NCBI RefSeq assembly: GCF_918797505.1
Contig: NC_092794.1
Span: forward strand, 63,349,167 to 63,413,166
Origin: Bemisia tabaci
Taxonomy: Eukaryota; Arthropoda; Insecta; Hemiptera; Aleyrodidae
DNA: 64,000 nt
Direction: 5' to 3'
The stretch's first letter is position 1; each line of letters starts with the position of its first letter. Of this stretch, positions 1 to 12,824 are shown in pieces. Both the position numbers and the translations under genes were made by a program. The notes beneath the pieces were generated by a model that was not told the origin of the DNA, did not search any database, and saw only the letters and a program-made list of their open reading frames with translations.

Positions 1-1406
1 AACCTTGTTCCCAGTTTTTTCTCCTATGTTTTGATGAAAAAAAGTAAATGGACCACCGACTGCACTGTTAAAACTCATCGAGAAAATTTACCCGTCCAAA
101 GTCTATATGACGCCCATAGAACCCATTGCACAGTGAAATTCGCTCCATAAGAGCGTGCAACGCGATGCTTCGCATGAAGAGATGATTCCACTCCGTGAAA
201 GTGTAAGTCACTCCGTAAAAAGGGTAGATTCCTTTTTCCATTCATATATATTTCAGGTTTTTTTGGGTGCTGTGACTCGGGAGTGAGATAAATACCAAGT
301 TTCGATTTGAAACTTTTAACAGTGTAGGCAGGGTGCGAGATTGAGAACCATGATAAATGTTACCTTATGGAAATCTTACGTGAATCTTTCTGTATAAGTC
401 ATGGTTAGAACATGCTTATGTGTCTCGGGGTTCATTCCAGCATGCACTTACTGCTCTCTCCGCTATCACGGCAGGAATGTTCTTACTCAAGGCCTATCGG
501 AGGGAACTTCTTCAGACCATGTCCGTATAATAAACCCTTTATAAGAGACTAAGTGTGGGGCTGCCCCCAATCTTATGTCTCGGATTCCAATTATTACAAT
601 TGAACGATTCGCAAAGTTCGAATTTAGGGGAACCGCAAACGTCAGCTGCAGTTTTGGTTCAGTGCCTTGGACCATCCTCATCTTCAGTAATTTCCTGTTC
701 ATGGCTGCAACTCAGTCCAGCATCTGGATCTCCCTCTTCTGTCTTCGAATTTCTAACTAAAACTTTCGAATCTTAAACCGGAAACGCGCGCCTCTGAAAA
801 CTCGATAAACGTGAAGCAACTCCTTGAAAAAAGTTTTAAAAAAATGACGAAAAAAATTCAGCTGTTTTGACCGGTATTTCAATCGCTTCAGAATTGAAAG
901 TCAATTTAATGGAATGTTGTGCATTTTTATTTGTCATCCAAGAAGTTAATATGATATTAAAAGTTAATTTTTTCGATTCTTAATCGAACATGGATAGTGC
1001 ATTTAGCAATCTCAGGTGAAGCAATGAATGCAAATTTTCCATCACAATCCATATGCTTGTACAAAAATCCACAAGAAAGAAAAAGGAAAAAAATGTATTC
1101 AATATCAATTCTTAGTTTTAAAATAGTACATAGTGATGAAATAAACTGTGAAGTAACGTTGAGAACTTTCGAATAACCTAAGCTTGCATGTCAAAGCTCA
1201 GCCTTACTCGTAGGGTTGCTGCGGAAGAAAAAGGCCGGGGAGCTTGGATTCCGATTAACGTCTTTATTCACGCCTCGAAAAACATGCACTTGCTTGAATA
1301 GGTGCTTGAAATATTATTTCACCGACCCTCCCTTCGCACACACCCTTCCTTCGCACATACTCCCGCACGATCGCAAACGCAAGAGCGATAACTGACTCCG
1401 CTGCAT
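1..1406. other. gene-free stretch
   Basis: No supportable gene. The sequence is AT-rich and non-repetitive within the window. A short acidic reading frame on the minus strand around 620-765 (KTEEGDPDAGLS, then QEITEDEDGPRH and a stop) has a coding-like flavour, but it has no start and no convincing splice sites. Confidence 0.5.
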
Positions 1407-1563
1407 TGGCGGATCCGGCAAATTGGCAACATTGTTTTTCTCCATTTAAACCTATGAAAATGTATCGATTCTTGGAGGGGCCAGGTGCTCCGACGAGAAT
1501 CGATTATTTAACATAGGTTTTAAATGGAGGGGAATCCGGTGTTGCCAAATTGCTGGATCCACC
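1407..1563. repeat. short foldback element
   Basis: Imperfect inverted repeat. The left arm begins TGGCGGATCCGGCAAATTGG, and the right arm ends in its approximate complement (CCAAATTGCTGGATCCACC). Internal arms with the ATCGATT and TTTAAA motifs also pair. A related, more diverged copy lies at 17108-17270. No coding capacity; MITE-like. Confidence 0.6.
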
Positions 1564-1995
1564 TCTATGCTTGTTCGATGAATCGTCGCCTCTTATGAGA
1601 CAGTTTATGTAAGTTCACCTTCCTGGACTTCAATAGACTGATTCAGTGGTTACGTCGACATTCGATATGGGATCGAACTCTTGGTTCAAATATAAACAAA
1701 CATGGAACCTTGTTTCTGATTCGCGACCTTTAAGGCCATGGCGGTAAAACGCGTCCAAGTGTTTCTTACAACCGAGAATTCTCGTGTTTAATGAGTCTTT
1801 GATTTATTGAGGACCGGTCACTGACTGCATTGTAATAAATTAACACAATTAACTCATGAAGAATTCGTACATAAGATTATGTTAGTTTGTTTTGGTTTGA
1901 ACCAATATCTTGATATTGTATCGAATGACGTATAGTCACTAAAACAGTCTATTTTAGACGGATGAACTGCACTCGCTCCATTTAATTGTATCGCT

Positions 1996-2689
1996 TTAAA
2001 AAAATTTATAAAAAATTGCAAACGAGAAAAGGCGACAGAATCTCTCATTTCCTGAGAGTGTAGTAATTTTTAATTTTGTCGTCTTTTAGTGATACAAGAG
2101 ACAGCACCTTTAATTAGTCGAGTTAAGAGAGAAACACAACACGCAATTTGGCCTGGAACGGCGCGGCACAGAGAGCAATGATGACGAGGACTTGAGATGA
2201 AAAGGTGAAGCCATCGGCGCGGCGATCGGCCTGTAACACATATCAGCGCCTACAAGACTGCACGAATACCTCACGCATTGCATCAAACACAGTGCGGTCA
2301 TTGCGGTCAGCGTGAAATGGATAGCGCCCTAGAAGAATGCGTGAATACTTTACGCATTGCGCCAAACACGGTGCGGTCTGCGTGGCGCGGCGGCGAAAGT
2401 TAAAATCATTAAACCACATTAATGTTTGTTCTTTCATAATTTTTTCGTTCATTTCTTACGAATAGAAGGCCTTGTCCGCACAGAGATAGGTTTACAAAAC
2501 TTAACTTTTACTAGTAGTGTTGACAGGGCATCCCCAAAAAATGTGTTCAACACAAGTAAACGCGTCTTATGCACCCCTCCCCCGCTGGCACGTTCACTTG
2601 ATGGTTTTTATTGATGTTTCAATACGAACGAGAAGGGGGCGGCAAAATACAAGCGGCCCATGGGCGGCAAGTAGATAAATCTGGCCCTG
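1996..2689 (+). mobile_element. 5'-truncated non-autonomous hAT-type element
   Basis: Same family as the complete element at 40091-40858, in the opposite orientation. Shared blocks include the CTCATTTCCTGAGA segment, the ACAAGACTGCACGAATAC segment, the GTGTTGACAGGGC segment and the right terminus TAAATCTGGCCCTG. The left terminus is missing or unrecognisable. It has no transposase. By-eye comparison only. Confidence 0.6.
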
Positions 2690-4878
2690 CGGACATGATT
2701 TAAAAACTTTAAAAGCGTACATCTTCATCAATATAAAATGTTGATGATTTAAAAGTAGTTCATTGGGTTCCTCGAAACATTTTCTTTGAAGAGCACCCCT
2801 TTAAATTTAAAATAACGTAAAAATTTACCGTTTTTGTCAAAAATGCTTTGTCCGACTTCTTCCAAAGAGTCGTTCTACTGTGCGGGTGCTTCTCTCGTTT
2901 TCAATATCCGCCGCAGGAAGTCACTCATACTCAAGCCTGACGATTTCCGTTTCGGCTTATCATACATTGCCAATCACTGTTCTTGTGACTGCTTGAAGGC
3001 ATGCAGATTGTAACTTTGAGGTATCTTGACAGGATGGAGCCGCGAAGAAAAATTCAAGATTTAAATATTTGGACAATTTCAACCAGGATCAACCTAACTA
3101 CAATAGACGTTGCCAAATATTCCGTCATGTTTTATTGTTTTAAATCATAAAACTAAGCAATTTTCTAACTTGAAACGTTTAGAGTGTATATATTCCTTGT
3201 GATCTGGAGGTTTGCTGAAAGTTTTGTGAGGTAATTTTTTAATTTTCTGTCAAAAAAATAAAACTTGAAAGAAGGATTAGCTAAAACGAGAAATGCAGCG
3301 TAAAAATGCAGTGGTGTCGGTTCTGGGTGAATGCGTCCATTTTATACGGAGCTGCAAAAAACCTGCTTGAAATATTCGACGTTGCTCTCAAAGTATCTCG
3401 GATTATCTTTATTTCAAGTCAAAAAGTTCTTGACACGAACTTACTTTCCGTGCTTGTGAATTAGTGTTTTGATTTTAAGAAATGAGGCAACTTTAGATGA
3501 CAGTGTCACAATTTAGCTCTCTAAAAATATTTTTGGGAGAAGGATAAGAGGTATGTAAGGCAAACGAAAATATATCCAAAAAGTGAGAACCGTAAATCAC
3601 ATAGAACCTCATCCTCACAGAGATCCATGGATAGATCTTTTCTACTAGAGCACAGCGTTGATTATACGCAAAACTCATGTCGCCTTCAACTCGTTGTATA
3701 TGCAATTCGCGCTCCTGAGTGTTAAAATAGTTGCGCGTGTTAGGTTAGACGAATTTTTCACTCTCTGGGATGATTCTAGTCGGTGCGACGACGCATTTTT
3801 TTAATTCTTTGTGTTTTTTCTGGTATTTCTGTGTGTGAATATGAATGTTTATTCGGAATATTTTAATTTCTAGGAGGTAGAGTTTTATTTATTTATTATA
3901 TGCATTTCCAATGAAGAAAATCTCGATACAAAAATCGCTGTTCATTGACTGCACTTGCGAATGTTTTTTCCTTTGGTTAAAAAGAGAGGTGAATCATGAA
4001 TCACAGAATTTATACCGAGTGATTAGATTTTTTCTATTTTTGAATGGAAGTAACTCACAAGGAAAAGATGTGTCTGCATTATTTCAAATTAACTTATAAA
4101 TTAAAAAATACCAACAATTTGTTGTAATGAGTAGGTCCGTTTGTTACTTGAAACTTTTACACTGAACATTTCGAATGCACGCTTTTTTTCTGTCACAAAA
4201 CGATGAGAAAAGATCATCTTCCGTTAACGTATGATCGAACCCGACCACAGGAAGTTTTAAACGGATCGGAAAGTTGTGGGTACACAATAACGCATGCCCG
4301 TGCATCGCAAAGAAGTGCGGGAAATAAAATGATGTTATTCCAGCTCATAAAGTTGATGAAAACTTTGAGCTTGAAGTGGCGGGCGGATGGTGTGAAGACG
4401 GGGGGAGGGGGCGGTGGAGCAGGTGCAGGGGATCATACGGAATGGAGGTTCGGCTCAATCTGGTGCTGTTGAGGTGTGTTATCAGGTATTATTGTTGGAT
4501 TCCGCTAAATGGGCCATCTCCAGAGCACAAAAGAAGCTCCTCTCCTTAATCTCACCTTTTTCGCTCAGCCCGATGCTTGATTCCTCTCTCATTTTCAATC
4601 TTCTGCCGCGTCGTCCCACTCGGCGGCGGCTCTGTTACGCACGGTTGAGAAATCCCTCTTCGGAGAAATCCGCTGAGCCGTCCTTAGCCCGGCCCGCCAA
4701 CTTAAAGTGGATCCCTCAGGTGGGGCACGGCATTTTTGTTGTCCGACTCAAACGTCGAGTCATCGTCAAACTGTCCCCTCCTCAATGAAAAAGAATTCCT
4801 GCGGGCCGATTATTGAAAGTTTTAAGTCTGATAGGACATCGAATTTGCGATATATTGCATGGTTAAGATAGGGTTATG
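2690..4878. other. gene-free stretch
   Basis: I see no exon with supporting splice sites here. The piece at about 4370-4790 is noticeably more GC-rich than its flanks and has an open frame of about 120 codons on the plus strand, but its amino-acid composition is not convincing. It could be a regulatory or first-exon region. Confidence 0.4.
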
Positions 4879-5110
4879 CACTGGAAAAAAAACTCATTGG
4901 ATCTAGAGTCCAGACTCTTAAAAACATCGACAAGAAAAAATACTCTTGGCTCAATCAGATTTAAGCTTAAATCAAGAACGCAGCCCCTTAATTTGAGCGG
5001 ATTTCCTTTTGATTTAAGCTTAAATCTGATTGACTCAAGAGTATTTTTTCTTGTCAATGTTTTCAAGAGTCTGGACACTAGATCCAATGTGTTTTTTTTT
5101 TTTCCCAGTG
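4879..5110. repeat. CACTG-ended hairpin MITE, copy 1
   Basis: Almost perfect foldback starting CACTGG plus an A-run and ending in a T-run plus CCAGTG. Arms of about 100 bases (CATTGGATCTAGAGTC, then GACAAGAAAAAATACTC) surround a centre of about 40 bases. Because the arms pair, both strands contain open frames with nearly the same peptide; these are not genes. The CACTG termini recall CMC/Chapaev-type DNA transposons (inference). Confidence 0.75.
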
Positions 5111-5162
5111 TGTCTTGTTGCGTCGGGCTGACATGGTTTCAATAATCGGGCCGTTGATGCGA

Positions 5163-5523
5163 TCCTAGGTAAGAACGATCGCGATAAATTTCGATTTGAT
5201 CGGAGAATGCATCGTAATTTTATCGACGTCAATTTATCGCAAAATTATCGGATAAAAATTTGCAATTTCATCGCACAAAGCAATAAAATCGCGATTTTAT
5301 CGACGGTGATACATCGCGATAATATCGAACAAAAAATTGTGATAATTTAAGATGAAATTTCGGTTTCATCCAACGCAATTTTAAAGAGATAAAATTGCGA
5401 TAAGATTGAGGCTAATCGCTTAAATGTTGATGATCCTAGCAATCGCATCGCCAAAAAGTCGTAAAAAATCACAACTCAATTTCAAAATATCATGATTTTT
5501 CTGTCGCAAAATGCTACTTGGGA
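5163..5523. repeat. CGATAAAATCG-rich foldback element, copy 1
   Basis: Flanked by inverted CCTAGGTA/TACTTGGG-like ends and filled with many short self-complementary CGATAAAATCGCGAT-like blocks. A second copy lies at 42301-42638. No coding capacity. Confidence 0.55.
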
Positions 5524-5892
5524 TATTAGTGATTTTAATCAAAGCTCATTCCAAGGTACTTGATAGCACAATTGACCATAAAAACAGTATTTTCAGCCCG
5601 CAACATTGGTTTATGTATTTTTCAGTCATAAAACTCAATAAAAACTTCAAATTAAAAACTCGTGTCTTTCAGAATCGCAAGAATGCTGCTATTTATTCGC
5701 GGAGGGCATAAATTTCTCAACGAAACCGGATCCTTTCAGAAAAATCCCTCGCTGAACAGATCGCGACCTCAGAAGGAAAGGATCAAGTATACGGAGCGTT
5801 TATCATGAGCATCGGTTCAATATGGAACATCAGTTAATTATTTTCTAGCGCCTGCAATCCAATTCTACTTCGGGGTCTTGAGAGAAGTTAAA

Positions 5893-6037
5893 GTGACCAC
5901 ATTTTGCAATAAGGAACCACTATTTGTGGTTCATTGTAGAGACAACATATATGCTGCTGGTTTCCCTATGCAGAAAGGAGCTTTTATGAAAGAGCCAGAG
6001 ATGGTAGTTCCTTGTGGCAAAATTTCATCCAAATGTA
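5893..6037. repeat. TIR element of the TTTTGCAATTAAGAAC family
   Basis: The left arm (ACATTTTGCAATAAGGAACC) and the right arm (GGTAGTTCCTTGTGGCAAAA) are inverted. The interior has a TTTCCCTATGCA block and a TTTTATGAAAGAGCCAGA block, also found near 16330-16420, 19330-19385 and 27375-27535. Copy 2 of the CACTG hairpin sits right next to it. Confidence 0.45.
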
Positions 6038-6112
6038 CTTTCTCCCGATCGGACCGGACCCTGCAGAAAGGAACCAAAGAGATGGCATTGGCATGTTTTA
6101 AAAAAACACCTG

Positions 6113-6341
6113 CACTGAAAAAAAAAAACACATTGGATCTAAAGTCTAGACTCTTAAAAACATCGACAAGAAAAAATACTCTTGATTCAATCAAATTTTT
6201 GCTTAAATCAAAAGGAAATCCGCTCAAATTAAGAGGCTTGGTTCTTGATTTAAGCAAAAATCCGATTGAATCAAGAGTATTTTTTCTTGTCGATGTTTTT
6301 AAGAGTCTAGACTCTAGATCCAATGTTTTTTTTTTCGAGTG
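6113..6341. repeat. CACTG-ended hairpin MITE, copy 2
   Basis: Same hairpin as 4879-5110, with CACTGAAA at the left and CGAGTG at the right end. The long open frames on both strands through here (169 and 149 codons) are produced by the hairpin arms and are not evidence of a gene. Confidence 0.75.
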
Positions 6342-6873
6342 TGCGAATAACGATAAATCAATGGCAGTTGAGTCATTCATGAAATAAACAAAAGAAATTG
6401 GTTCTTTTCTGCGAAATTCAGCGTTGAGGCCAAGAGAGCATAGGCTTGGGGGTCATCGGAATGGAGTCAAAAATAGCGGATAATGCGAGGAGTTTCATTA
6501 AAGACCAGATAGACGGGAGCGAACAAGGGCTGGATCCGGCTGAGGGATGACTTAATAGAAACATAGCTTCCCGGTGGGACATATATTCAAGTCTCCGATA
6601 CAGGCACAAATCTTCATAAAATATGATTACCCGGATTGGAAACCATGCGTTCTAATTAGTCTATTTGCATTATCAACAAATCCGCCCCCTCCCCCTCCTC
6701 CTTCCCCCGGTCTCTCGTGGCTGGTCGCCATCCCTGGCCCACCAACACCGCCGCCCATCGTCGCGCCTTCCTCATCGGCCGTCGCGCGTCGCTAATTAAC
6801 ATGTTTTACGACGGGAATCCCTAATTTTTAACCTGCATACTTTCTCCCCCAACATTCAGCCCACTCGTACACG

Positions 6874-7110
6874 CACTGAAAAAAAAAAACACATTGGATC
6901 TAGAGTCCAGACTCTTGAAAACATTGACAAGAAAAAATACTCTTGATTCAATCGGATTTTTGCTTGAATCAAAACGAAATCCGCTTAAATTAAGAGGCTT
7001 GGTTCTTGATTTAAGCTAGATTCTGATTGAATCAAAAGTACTTTTTCTTGTCGATGTTTTTAAGAGTTGGACTCTAGATCCAATGTGTTTTTTTTTTTTT
7101 TTTTCCAGTG
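6874..7110. repeat. CACTG-ended hairpin MITE, copy 3
   Basis: Third copy of the 4879-5110 hairpin: CACTGAAA plus A-run at the left end, T-run plus CCAGTG at the right. Three copies within 2.3 kb suggest local hopping or a preferred target. Confidence 0.75.
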
Positions 7111-9961
7111 CAATACAACCTTTCCAGCTTTCTCCACTCTCCTCCCCCTCCTCCTGTTATCTTCTCAAATTGATATTTTTTAAATTCCGGGATTTACAAT
7201 TATTTGCCCCGACAAAGAAACAATACGAGAGAAAATGTTTTGCGAATTTTGTAAAATTTAAGGTAGTTTCGCACCTACCTTAATGTTTTTCAAAATCATA
7301 ACTTTTTTGTATTTTGTGCTTTTTGTGATGGTAAATAACTGTAAAACCATGTAAGGATCTATTTTTAGAGTTATAATAGTCATTTTACTCGAGGTTTGCA
7401 TTTGTCTCTCTAATAACGCGATGTACAAGATTTCCATATTCCTCCCCTCATCACAGTGCAAATCATATTGAGCCTCCCGATGAAAGGAACTGTTTAACTG
7501 TTAGATGCCAAACCAGGGTCAAATTAACCGAAGGCTTGCTGAAAACACGTGCTCCTCGGGATGTATGAGACCGGTTCATACGAGTTTTAGATATATAGAT
7601 CCATAAATTCATTCTTATAAAAGAATCAAACGTCAAACTGGAGGAAAAAACAGAGAGTTTCAGCTCAACCGAAGAAGTAGGAGACGTTTTTCAACGGTCT
7701 CGTTTGTTCAACTTCCCTCCCAAATCGAAGCGACACGCGGAGCAGTGAGAGCTCACGCCTCGCGCCATCGCGCCTTCAATTTTGAGGACGCAACATGGCC
7801 ATCCACCAAGAACGAACAATGAAGGTGAAAAACGATCCAAGGTGTTGTGGTTAAAAAATGTTGTAACTTAGATATTTTTCGGCTCACGCCATCTTCAGAG
7901 CTTTTATAAATCTTGAAACATGAACATAATCACATTTTGAAGTTTTTAACGATATTTTGTAACACAGATATGCTTGTTATAGTGTCGAAATTAAAAGAAC
8001 GTCATACTTGATAAGATCGTTGCACCTTTAAAAACTGTAAACAACCAAAGTAGCTGATTGCAAGTCAGTGCGCCGGTTAATCCACCAACACACCAACATC
8101 GAAAATTTGGTATTTTAGCCAAAGTTGTGTCGTATCAGGGAAAATTTTCTTGACGACTACTCGCAAAAATCCCATACTGGGTCAAATTGACCTGACTATC
8201 TCTTCTGGAGGAGTTACATCCGACGAATGAGGAGAAAGCGCTAGTATGTTACCAAACAATTGAAAACTTCAAGTATACTTGAGTATTTTTTACTTTCAAA
8301 ATCATAGATAAAACTTTAAAAACTCTTAAAATCAATGTATTTAGGTACGGGATAATTTGACCCGACTTGAGACTTTAAAGTCTAGTGCTCCTAGAGGTGA
8401 AGAAACGACTAGGAATACGGCCCTGATTTTCTTTCATGCCTTTCTCGAAAAGATAGGGCCGCTGCTTCTATAGAGGCTGAAAAACGAAGTTTATCCCGAC
8501 GTTACGGCACACTGGTCGACAGCGCCGAATTTTGGGCAAGTTACAAGAAACGGGACACCATTCTGTAAGACACGGTCAACGATCATGCCCTCCCTCAGAG
8601 GGAGGGGCTGGAAGGGGAACAAGAGGGAGGAGGGGGAGGGGGCACGGTGTTAAGACGCATCATATTCAATTCGAAGCCGTATGCACGATGAATATTGAGC
8701 AAGGAAGTCTCAGTCTTGCACGGGGCATCAAATGTTGTATTACTGTGTCATAAACTAGAGTTAAGCTGGTCATTTCCTGTTGCGTTAGACGAGATGCCAT
8801 CCTTTCCTGCCCCTCCACCGCTGTTCCTCCAGCGGCCCCTTCAAACCCAACGTGCTACCGCCCGCCGGGCACACTCGCTTGATTTTGCTCCTCGGGGCCA
8901 GCGTTGCTTGCCCGGAATACTTAAACATTTTGCCTCCATTAGAGTGGCCTCCTCCTCCCCTTCATCAGCGACCGCCGACGACCCCTGCCCATCCCTTGCC
9001 GAGGGCGCAGCTTAGGGCTTGTGTCCCCTGTGAAATCTATAACGCGCCCCCGTGGAATTCTCTCGTTGACGGTAACTTGACCCCACCACCTTTCAAAGAC
9101 ATTGTCAGATTAATTCGTCTTTTCACGTCGTAACCGCTTAAAGGCCGCATCGTTTTTATGAGGGTCATGGGGTCAACTTTGTGGCAAATCAACTCGTGGT
9201 AGTATACTGTGATATCTTCATTTTCATATTTAGGTGGAAAGGGTTTTTAAAGAATACTAGCAAAAATTCAGTCAATCGAAATTTCAACGTAATACGCTTG
9301 ACAGGGAACATCTTCTAGTATTTCAAAAATTGAATTGCAAACACCTCGACTGATAAATAGCACAATTTTCTACTTAAATCCGACCATTCCAGCCCAAAAC
9401 ATAACAGATTTTAACTGTGAATTGTCTTTTCCTAGAAGCTATACTGTTTAAACGGCAAGCCTCGAGTCTTCATAACTTTTACTCAACGTAACATTTCCTG
9501 GCTAATTTTATGGCCAATATTTTTGTAAAATATCTCTCTAAGCAGACCAACCAACAGGTCGATTTTAAGTTTTTCGACATCATGGTTTTTTTCTTACAGA
9601 TGCTCAGGTGTGGAAAATGAGTACACTCGCTTCATCACATGGTGTACCCAGAGAGAATATATTTTTAAGACCCCGCATTGCTTGCTTTTATAATGTAAAA
9701 ATTACTCTCAAAAAACATTACTCGGATTCGCTGAATGATGACTGATGACCAAAGAGATAAGCTACTGATTTAGCAATCCTAATCTAGTTTTCAAAAACTC
9801 GTATAGCAAAGTTCTCACTCCGACAATCATCAGTCGTCATGTGGCGAATTTAATTTTATTTTTTTCTAAACGAACTGTTCATCAATAGGCCAAAGTAGCG
9901 TGGACCTATGAATTTTACTTTCAATTTTAATATTGCTAGTGTGGAGTCTGAAAAGTAAAGC
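7111..9961. other. gene-free stretch
   Basis: No supportable gene. The part at about 8530-9130 is GC-rich with several overlapping open frames, proline/alanine/arginine rich, and no recognised domain. The rest is AT-rich unique sequence. Confidence 0.45.
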
Positions 9962-10201
9962 GTTACCTTCCGGCCAAAGTATCACAAGCGCCACGTTTAA
10001 AAATTTCCGCCGTCATTTTATTTTTTACAGAGAAATTGTTCAACGAAGCTGTCCAAAAATTTTTTTGAATTTTATCGGCAGCACAAAGAAAATTCAGTGA
10101 AATTTTCAGACAGCTTCGTTGAAAAATGTATCTGTAAAAAATGAAGTGGCGGCCGAAATTTTTAAACGTGGCGCTTGTGATACTTTGGCCGGAAGGTGAC
10201 G
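9962..10201. repeat. foldback of the GGCCAAAGTATCACAAG family, copy 1
   Basis: Long inverted repeat. The left arm contains ACCTTCCGGCCAAAGTATC and the right arm ends GATACTTTGGCCGGAAGGTG. The arms continue through ATTTTATTTTTTACAG and CAACGAAGCTGTCC to a short centre. Other copies: 21140-21391, 24689-24935 and a decayed one at 49123-49376. Confidence 0.75.
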
Positions 10202-10962
10202 ATACTCGCTTGTTTTAAACCTGGAAACAATCCCGCCTGGCAGCTCAGAATAACCTGAAACAAACCCTAAAACAAGAAGACAAGGAGAAGAAGGTAAGTC
10301 TTGCTTATTTCATTTTATCTGCATTCAACATTTCTATTCATTTACAATTCGGTATCAAATAATTTCAACAGCGGTCATGCTCATATGAGCTAATGGCTCG
10401 GTGGCACGGAATCCGTCATTGAAACGCTGACCGCTGTGCAGTATGCTCTGATAAATTACAGTCAGAGGTCTGGGCACAGTCAGAGCTATAATTTCTCAAC
10501 CGGACCTTATACTTTATGAGCTCACGCGCCAAATTGATACTTTATTTCGTTGTGCGCCGGAGGAAGGAGGGGGGGGGGGGGGGTCGAGAGAGGTGTGCTG
10601 TTCTGTGTTGTAGAGTCCCTGTTGGAGGTCCGTTAACGAACAAGTGTAAAAATGGAGGACAGTGTAGTGGCTGAAATATTGGTTATGATTGAAAATGATT
10701 TTTGATTGGCTGATCACCAAACATCGAGAGAATAAAAAAATTAAAAAAAAAAAAAAAAAAAGAATCAAGGAAATAAAGTGTAAGAAGATTTGTCACCCAC
10801 TATTTACCATTGTGGAGCATAGATAACATTGCGATTGCCTTGCGACAGAAGATATTATTTTCGGGTGCAAAAAAAAGAGAATGAAATAATTATTTATTAA
10901 TTTATTTTTTAAGATTTCAACGTGAATAATCCCAATTATAAATAAGACAATAAGTATACGAC

Positions 10963-11096
10963 AATTGGACGTATTTCTGCCTCACGAAACTATGTGCCCC
11001 CTGTGACGTGAGCCCTGTTGTTCATATATTCTTATCGGTCTCAAGGCTCATGTCTCAATGCACATAATGCCGTTTGGCAGAAATACATCCAATTAT
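10963..11096. repeat. AATTGGACGTATTTCTG hairpin, copy 1
   Basis: About 130-base hairpin with arms AATTGGACGTATTTCTGCC / GGCAGAAATACATCCAATT; the interior pairs through a GAGCCCTG / CAAGGCTC core. Further copies at 29696-29822, 33099-33226 and 36417-36544. Confidence 0.7.
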
Positions 11097-11216
11097 ATCA
11101 CAGTACATCAATCCTCTTTATTAGTGGTTGTTTTTAACTGTATACAGTGGCTGTGTGAGTGAGTGTAGGTTTTTTTACGCAATTAATTTTTATTTTTTGA
11201 TATACCTACCGCTCTA

Positions 11217-12666
11217 CAGAAAAGATGAAAAGGAGAATCCATCGCATCGGCGCGGCGGTCGGCATGAAACACATAATATTAGCGCCTACAAGACTGCATG
11301 AATACTTCACGCATTGCGCCAATCGCCACAGTGCGGTCAGTGCGGCGCGGCGTGGCGGCGGAAATTAAAATTATTAACCCGCATTTATGTTTGTTCTTTT
11401 CATAATTTTTTCGTCCATTACTCATAAATGGGAGGCATTGTCCACACAGAGATAGGTTTACAGAGCTATTCGTTAATATCTAACTTATTTTTTTCTTATT
11501 GTCCTTTAAATATTTATTTAAGGTGGTTTGTGACCACATTTTCGATAAATTTACCTTTTTGTTTTCTTTCTTATTTTGTAAAAGTGCACCTGAAACGTTC
11601 TAACGTTGTCAAGCTTGTTTTAAGAACTCAGGTTCTACGATTTGTCCCTAATTATTTAATGCGTTTAATTTAAAATAAAAGCAGTTCATTATTTTTGAAA
11701 AACTGATTTACTTACTCTTTTTACCTTTATTGCCTGTAATTATTTATAAAAGTGGCACTTATAAGCTATGCTATAACTTAGCAGTTTATTCCCCAATGAA
11801 TTTCAGTTCTTCATAATTCGGCCCTTGCATACAGTAATATTTACGAATGCCTCTTCGTCCTTACCGCAGCCCGTTTGTCCGTACCGTAACGTTATTGTCC
11901 TGTACCGTAGACCAGTAAAAAATTGTACAATTTGTAGCTTTAAAAAGAGCAAACCTGTAGAAATTCTTTAAAAAAGTTGTCTACCACATCTTCTACGTTA
12001 GTTCTAAAGAAATTAATTAAAATTAATCGTATAATTACATTTCCCGGTTTTTATGGGAGAAAAATGATGGCGCAAAATTCTATAAATCGGACTTTAGAGC
12101 AATTTGGGTGCTAAATTTTGGAAGTAAAAACTTTGAAGGAAATTTTTTTTTATTCTCCTACAAGAATATATCTCATTGAGTGCAAAAAAACTTAAAACGG
12201 TATTATTATCGCACGTATTGATAGAAAAACAAGCCTGTTTAATTGGTCTACGGTACGGACAAAAAAACTTAACTTCCAGCGATAAAAGAGGCCAAAAAAT
12301 TTTTTCTGTTGAAAAAGAAGATTGACCACTATTAAAATCGACTTTCCAAGAGTATGAGGACTTCAGAAAACATCCTGAAGTCTTGAAATAACTAAAGTCA
12401 CTTTTTTACAAAACGATGGCTCCAAGAGCAAAACTTATTTGATTCTACTCTAAGAGCTTAATTTTTGCGCCAAGTTCCGTGAACTTTTGCTAGTAGTGTT
12501 GACAGGGCTTTCGCAAAAAATGTGTTCAACACGAGTAAACGCGTCTTATGCACCCCTTCTCCTCCGGCACGTTCACTTGGTGGTTTTTATTGATGTCTCA
12601 AAATGAATTACAAGGGGGCGGCAAAATAAGGCGGCCCAAGGGCGGCAAGTAGGTAAATCCAGCCCT
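11217..12666 (+). mobile_element. hAT-type element interrupted by about 1 kb
   Basis: Bases 11217-11464 match the middle of the 40091-40858 element (GCGCCTACAAGACTGCATG, GTTTGTTCTTTTCATAATTT, CACACAGAGATAGGTTTAC). Bases from about 12462 to 12666 continue that same element (GTTCCGTGAACTTTTGC, GTGTTGACAGGGC) to its terminus GTAAATCCAGCCCTG. The roughly 1 kb in between is unrelated AT-rich sequence, so this copy seems to carry an insertion. It contains no recognised ORF. Confidence 0.5.
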
Positions 12667-12697
12667 GCCTCGTGCTGGTGCTGGTGGATGATGCCAC

Positions 12698-12824
12698 CTA
12701 TCGTTAACACGTTTGTGGCGTTGTTGTTCTCTATTTGTCTCTGTTCAAGTCTCACCGGAGTCATCGGCGAGGAGGCTGTAAAGTGTAAAGCCATGCTCAT
12801 AAATAGAGCGACTGGCAATTGCAT
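12698..12824 (-). CDS. candidate first coding exon with signal peptide (possibly NMDA-receptor-like)
   Basis: The frame opens at an ATG three bases after an acceptor-like TTTCAG and encodes 42 residues plus one base up to a GATAG|GTGGCA donor. It begins MQLPVALFMSMALHFTASS, a plausible signal peptide, and ends NNNATNVLTI followed by a glycine split across the intron. Insect NMDA receptor subunit 1 proteins begin with a signal peptide and soon reach an N-glycosylated stretch and an IGG motif; this is the only reason for the suggestion. No later exon of such a gene is visible to the left, so the rest would lie beyond a long first intron outside the window. The same segment can also be read without a splice in another frame that looks signal-like but lacks an ATG. 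Confidence 0.25.

Noticed and set aside
4414..4788. 124-codon plus-strand frame in a GC-rich patch
   Set aside because: No recognised domain, no splice or promoter context, and amino-acid composition follows base composition.
5878..6387. 169-codon plus-strand and 149-codon minus-strand frames over the same bases
   Set aside because: Both arise from a hairpin MITE whose arms encode nearly the same peptide in both directions.
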